From: Bacteroidota bacterium
GTDB taxonomy: Bacteria > Bacteroidota > Bacteroidia > Bacteroidales > UBA4417
Assembly (NCBI GenBank): GCA_013376995.1
Contig: JACAAZ010000021.1
Span: forward strand, 1 to 64,000
Reading direction: 5' to 3'
Length of the DNA: 64,000 nt
Shown: piece after piece, positions 61,462 to 64,000 of the stretch
Layout of the letters: the number at the start of each line of letters is the position of its first letter
How positions within the stretch are numbered: the stretch's first letter is position 1
The notes under the pieces: model-generated
Told to the model about the DNA's origin: nothing
Seen by the model: only the letters and a program-made list of their open reading frames with translations
Database searches by the model: none
Translations under genes and position numbers: made by a program

Positions 61462-64000
61462 TCAATTATTATCATCTTTCATACAGCGAACACTCATATA
61501 TTCAGAGCGATAACCATAATCATATGCAATAAAGTCATCCGAATAAGAGGAGAGTTCCCACATCCAACTTCGATCGGAGAAAGTACTGGTTGAGGCCCAG
61601 AAACTAGTATAACTACCCATTGTGTTTGGCAATGCTGAAAAGCCACTGGCATTAGTAGCCCCTATATTAGGTAGGACCCATGTTGCACTTCCAACTTCTT
61701 TCATGCTTCCTCCGGCAAGGGGTTGGCCTCCAAGATAGTTTGAAAGTACTGTCCAATCATCTTGTGAAGGGATGTGCCAACCAGCAGGACAAATACCCTG
61801 AGATCCTGAAACAGTACTATACTGCATTGCTTCATCCCATTGATATAATCCACCAGATATTTCACAATTATAATCCAAGTTATCTTCACAATATTTTTCG
61901 AGGATTCCATTATTTGTTTGATTCAGATCATAGCGAATTGAAACCCCTATATTCAGGTTCTCTCTTAACCAACATTGGTCACCAATTTGGACTGTTTTAT
62001 AACTTTTCCCTTCATAAATGATTGAATCTATTCCGGGACATGGAAAGCCAAAAGTAGCAGTCGAAAAATATCGTTCGCTTCCATACACAATACCGGCACC
62101 ATTGATAGCATATGCCCGAACAAAATAGATAGTATCGGCTTGTAAATTTGTTATAGTACACTCAAAAAAACCACTTCCAACACCACTACTGATGTGAGAA
62201 TCAGACGTTGTCGGGTTGTGACTAAAACTCCAGCAAACCCCACGTTCAGTAGCCTTCGTTCCACCTCGGGGAATAACTTCTCCACCAGTTTTTGCTGAGT
62301 GAGATGTAATATTTCTAATAGGTGATGTTGTAATCCCTGGAAATACTAGACTATCATCTCTTAAACATCTTACACTCATTTTAATGTAAGGGTAAACCAG
62401 GGATTTTCCACAACCCATATTCACTTGAGCCTCTTCTAAATAACTACTCAAAGCTAATGTAGAAACAATATGAGGGGGGGGCCAGTATATACCACATAAT
62501 GTTGAGGAAAACCATGATCCGTAATCACCTTTGCCTTCAGCGTTTGGATTAATAGGTAATGCTGTAAATCCAGTTTCATTCGTAGCATCTGTATTCGGAT
62601 AAAGCCAATGTGAATTACCGGCTTCCTTCATTTTGCTACCTGCAACAAAGCCAAGTAGATTCTCTAGATAGTAAAAGTCACTAAGCGAAGGAATATGCCA
62701 TCCATCTGGACAAATACCTTGATCGCTTTGATAAGTTGAGTAATTCATCATTTCATCCCATTGATATATCCCCCCAAAAACTGTGCAGTTAGAGTCCAGA
62801 TCGTTCCAACAAAACTTTTCAATCAAATTATTATTTGTAGAGCTTGAATCATTATCAATACGATTCCCAACATTCAAATTCTCTTTCAACCAACATTGAT
62901 TCCCAATTTTGACTGTGTTGTATACCTGACCAGAATAGTATAATGAACTGATTCCAGGACATGGCGTACCCATAGAAGGGGTGCTAAAGGTAAAAACGTT
63001 ACCATACGCGGTATCACTGGAATTGATTGCATATGCTCTTACAAAATATGTTGTTGCACCATTCAATGAATTAATAATACTTGTATAATTCCCAGGTCCA
63101 TTCCCATCAGTGGTATGCTGTGAATTAATAGTGGGATTTGTGGTTGTATTCCAACAGACTCCTCGTTTGATTATTGGGGAACAACCCTCGAATATAATAT
63201 TCCCACCTGATTGTGCAGAACTGGATGTAATATTAGTTATCGGTGAGGTTATAACAAATAATGAATAGGGTAGCTTGGACTTTACTATAGATGTTGAGTT
63301 GTTATCTACTAATGCCATGTCACTTCCATCAACAATTCCATCTCCATTTGCATCATCAGAAACATAGCCTTTGGTGAGCGATGTTGACGAATTATCGACC
63401 GCCGCCATATCTGTTCCATCGACAATACCATCTTGATTTATATCACCTCCATATATTGCAAATGTATTGTCATTCATTTGATTCAGGTTATTTCCATATG
63501 CTTTTGTTGGAAGATCGAAAGTATAGTTGATGACACCATCTGTAAATGAAACAGGAAAAGCTGTAGTAGTTTCAATATGGTTTCGCTGTTTGATGGTAAT
63601 GTAGAATGAACCTGTTAGTATGAGGGGTATTGCTACGGTTGCATTCCCATCCATACCTAAAACAACATTGGAGGTTGAGAATAAAACGTTATTATAATTC
63701 GTTGCACTATGCAATTCAACGGTTAGTTGGTCAGCAACACCCTCGCCAAAATGGGGACCGAGGTTATCATTGGCTTGTCGCATTTGGTGGTTTCCAGTAT
63801 ATAAACCTTCAAGGAACAATGTCAGGTTGAGTGATTTGCAGGGATTAACTGCAATTGAGGAAATTGCACTGTTTGAACATATGCCATTATTGTATTCGTA
63901 AGAAAGAGTAAATACTCCGGGGCCAGATATTAATGGATCGAAATGATCACCTGTAACTCCAGGGCCGGTGAATGTACCACCATGAGGAGATCCAACAAGT
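61462..64000 (-). CDS. Large secreted protein with dockerin-like module and tandem FnIII-FISUMP domains (5' end beyond window)
   Basis: The frame is open without a stop to the right edge, so the N-terminus is missing and at least 845 residues are present. A TTG at 63819 is not the start, because the frame upstream encodes meaningful sequence (SGPGVFTLSYEYNNGIC, an Ig-like segment). Then comes the module shared with the proteins at 50897 and 57275, with loops DGIVDGTDMAAVD and DGIVDGSDMALVD. Two repeats of FnIII-like (RGVCWNTTTNPT; RGVCWSFSHNPT) plus FISUMP domain follow (CWLKENLNVG, YQWDEMMNYS, GICPDGWHIPS; and a second set). Here the module is internal. A C8 run lies at 62474-62481. FISUMP proteins are surface proteins of unknown role. 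Confidence 0.88.
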   Translation of the reverse strand, partial: LVGSPHGGTFTGPGVTGDHFDPLISGPGVFTLSYEYNNGICSNSAISSIAVNPCKSLNLTLFLEGLYTGNHQMRQANDNLGPHFGEGVADQLTVELHSATNYNNVLFSTSNVVLGMDGNATVAIPLILTGSFYITIKQRNHIETTTAFPVSFTDGVINYTFDLPTKAYGNNLNQMNDNTFAIYGGDINQDGIVDGTDMAAVDNSSTSLTKGYVSDDANGDGIVDGSDMALVDNNSTSIVKSKLPYSLFVITSPITNITSSSAQSGGNIIFEGCSPIIKRGVCWNTTTNPTINSQHTTDGNGPGNYTSIINSLNGATTYFVRAYAINSSDTAYGNVFTFSTPSMGTPCPGISSLYYSGQVYNTVKIGNQCWLKENLNVGNRIDNDSSSTNNNLIEKFCWNDLDSNCTVFGGIYQWDEMMNYSTYQSDQGICPDGWHIPSLSDFYYLENLLGFVAGSKMKEAGNSHWLYPNTDATNETGFTALPINPNAEGKGDYGSWFSSTLCGIYWPPPHIVSTLALSSYLEEAQVNMGCGKSLVYPYIKMSVRCLRDDSLVFPGITTSPIRNITSHSAKTGGEVIPRGGTKATERGVCWSFSHNPTTSDSHISSGVGSGFFECTITNLQADTIYFVRAYAINGAGIVYGSERYFSTATFGFPCPGIDSIIYEGKSYKTVQIGDQCWLRENLNIGVSIRYDLNQTNNGILEKYCEDNLDYNCEISGGLYQWDEAMQYSTVSGSQGICPAGWHIPSQDDWTVLSNYLGGQPLAGGSMKEVGSATWVLPNIGATNASGFSALPNTMGSYTSFWASTSTFSDRSWMWELSSYSDDFIAYDYGYRSEYMSVRCMKDDNN

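Overview
The window comes from a member of the Bacteroidota, probably an environmental Bacteroidales-like lineage. The grounds are SusC/SusD-type outer-membrane genes, a type IX secretion C-terminal sorting domain, promoters of the TTG/TAnnTTTG kind, little Shine-Dalgarno signal, an HU gene beside a tiny lysine/arginine-rich protein typical of the phylum, and purine-rich heptamer repeats between genes. The lineage below phylum level is inference.

Layout. 1-6.2 kb: a four-helix-bundle (23S rRNA intervening-sequence type) gene flanked by heptamer arrays, a sensor histidine kinase, a PPK2 polyphosphate kinase, a repeat-rich spacer and an AsmA-like protein. 6.5-18.9 kb: an S9 peptidase lipoprotein, a seven-heme NapC/NirT-type cytochrome with one CX3CH site, an SDR/DUF2867 protein, a BlaI/BlaR1-TonB sensor operon with a double operator over its promoter, HflX, an esterase and TrpS. 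19.2-45.4 kb: a large starch/maltodextrin locus. It holds a SusA-like GH13, a GH31 alpha-glucosidase, a lipoprotein GH13 amylase, an MFS maltose transporter, a T9SS-secreted GH13, a LacI-family regulator, susC-susD-susE/F-like genes, a trehalose-synthase-like GH13, a beta-phosphoglucomutase/GH65 phosphorylase fusion and a uridine-kinase-like P-loop kinase. Two nearly identical 14-bp palindromes, one before the first amylase and one between the regulator gene and susC, are likely operators of the LacI protein. The set explains surface binding, cleavage, uptake, periplasmic hydrolysis and phosphorolysis to glucose-6-phosphate.

45.4-47.9 kb is housekeeping: RNase G, a 29-residue basic protein, HU and tRNA-Phe. 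Immediately 3' of tRNA-Phe lies a complete tyrosine recombinase, and from there to the right edge the DNA looks more AT-rich and holds only large secreted repeat proteins. I read this as the left end of an integrated island whose far end is outside the window.

The island cargo is the most unusual part. Two paralogous two-gene operons face each other. Each has a beta-helix protein followed by a long protein carrying EYFFDxDPGxGxG repeats: a 2070-residue PKD/Ig/SprB mosaic in one, a papain-family protease in the other. A third large protein, cut by the right edge, carries tandem FnIII-FISUMP modules. All three long proteins share one module of about 190 residues with two dockerin-like calcium loops.
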